DNA from: JACJXF01 sp964349045
GTDB taxonomy: Bacteria; Bacteroidota; Bacteroidia; Bacteroidales; GCA-2748055
DNA: 15,518 nt
Assembly (NCBI GenBank): GCA_964349045.1
Contig: CAYGFI010000112.1
Coordinates: 1-15,518, forward strand
Direction: 5' to 3'
Of this stretch, positions 15,226 to 15,518 are shown one piece after another. The notes beneath the pieces were generated by a model. It had not been told where the DNA came from. It ran no database searches and saw only the letters and a list, made by a program, of their open reading frames with translations. A program made the translations under genes and the position numbers. Every line of letters starts with the position of its first letter. The stretch's first letter is position 1.

Positions 15226-15518
15226 TTCAATATATCCGGGCAAAAAGGCAAAAGTTTATTCTTTTGGAATAGATATTGTTTTTCATTGGTATCCGATTAA
15301 AAAAAATGAATATTCAGCTACTCTGATTATATTTCGTCCCTACGGGACTTTGTACTCTTTATTAACTGCATTACTACCAATATTTCTTCCCTACGGGACG
15401 ATCCCGTTAGGGATCAAATATTGGTAGATAAACAAAGTAGGCCCGGGTTGCACAAAGTCCCGTAGGGACGAAATATTGATTTACCTGACAATTATGATTG
15501 ATTTTTAAAGAAAACATT
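15226..15518. other. Intergenic end of window with nested inverted repeat
   Basis: No gene is supported after the symporter stop. The stretch is dominated by the nested inverted repeat at 15329-15476. An overlapping open frame on plus (15212-15427) runs through the repeat and has no coding character. Confidence 0.6.
15329..15476. repeat. Nested inverted repeat, MITE/REP-like
   Basis: The outer arms 15329-15353 and 15452-15476 are perfect 25-bp inverted copies with the core cgtccctacgggac. Inside, TACCAATATTT (15375-15385) and AAATATTGGTA (15416-15426) are perfect 11-bp arms. At the centre tccctacggga faces tcccgttaggga, a near-palindrome. The tccctacggga word occurs three times in all. The architecture suggests a non-autonomous interspersed element or a large cruciform or terminator for the symporter operon. 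No coding capacity. Confidence 0.85.

Overview
The window looks like a chromosomal segment of a member of the Bacteroidota. It carries a DUF5916 outer-membrane-type protein, Bacteroidota-style promoters (TAnnTTTG -7 boxes), hardly any Shine-Dalgarno sequences, a full-length HipBA pair, and short hairpin repeats of the kind scattered through genomes of this phylum. Genus cannot be fixed from sequence alone. Base composition is patchy: the DUF5916 gene, the transposase fragment and about 100 bp near 8.1 kb are visibly richer in G+C than the AT-rich hipBA and symporter regions.

Layout. 1-150: short hairpin repeat. 151-2328 (+): exported DUF5916 protein with a family-9 carbohydrate-binding-like N-terminus. 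2329-3357: non-coding, with a REP-like hairpin and an array of twelve 20-21 bp tandem repeats. 3358-5027 (-): hipB-hipA toxin-antitoxin operon with a recognisable promoter and two matching palindromes, one inside hipB. 5091-5762 (+): beta-barrel outer-membrane protein without a signal peptide, probably 5'-truncated beside hipB. 5821-6768 (-): Tat-exported aldo/keto reductase. 6769-8268: repeat and mobile-element debris, including a decayed IS5-type transposase N-terminus and a G+C-rich structured segment. 8269-15225: a symporter and sensor module. 15226-15518: large nested inverted repeat.

The 8.3-15.2 kb module is the most interesting part. A membrane sensor with the order Cache-PAS-PAS-CBS-CBS-DUF294 nucleotidyltransferase (953 aa) is followed by a minus-strand pair: an FNR-like regulator whose cysteines resemble an iron-sulfur oxygen sensor, and a metallophosphoesterase. 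Divergent from the regulator is a two-gene symporter operon. It has a small subunit of the DUF4212/TIGR03647 type carrying a large insertion between its two membrane helices, and a VC_2705/ActP-like sodium:solute symporter. An FNR-spaced palindrome lies in the divergent promoter region. In other bacteria DUF294/CBS proteins, DUF4212 and this symporter family occur together. Here the usual soluble cyclic-nucleotide-binding sensor part appears to be replaced by a transmembrane Cache/PAS sensor. The inferred role is uptake of a small carboxylate (acetate-like), controlled by external ligand and oxygen or redox state. Substrate and regulation remain hypotheses.
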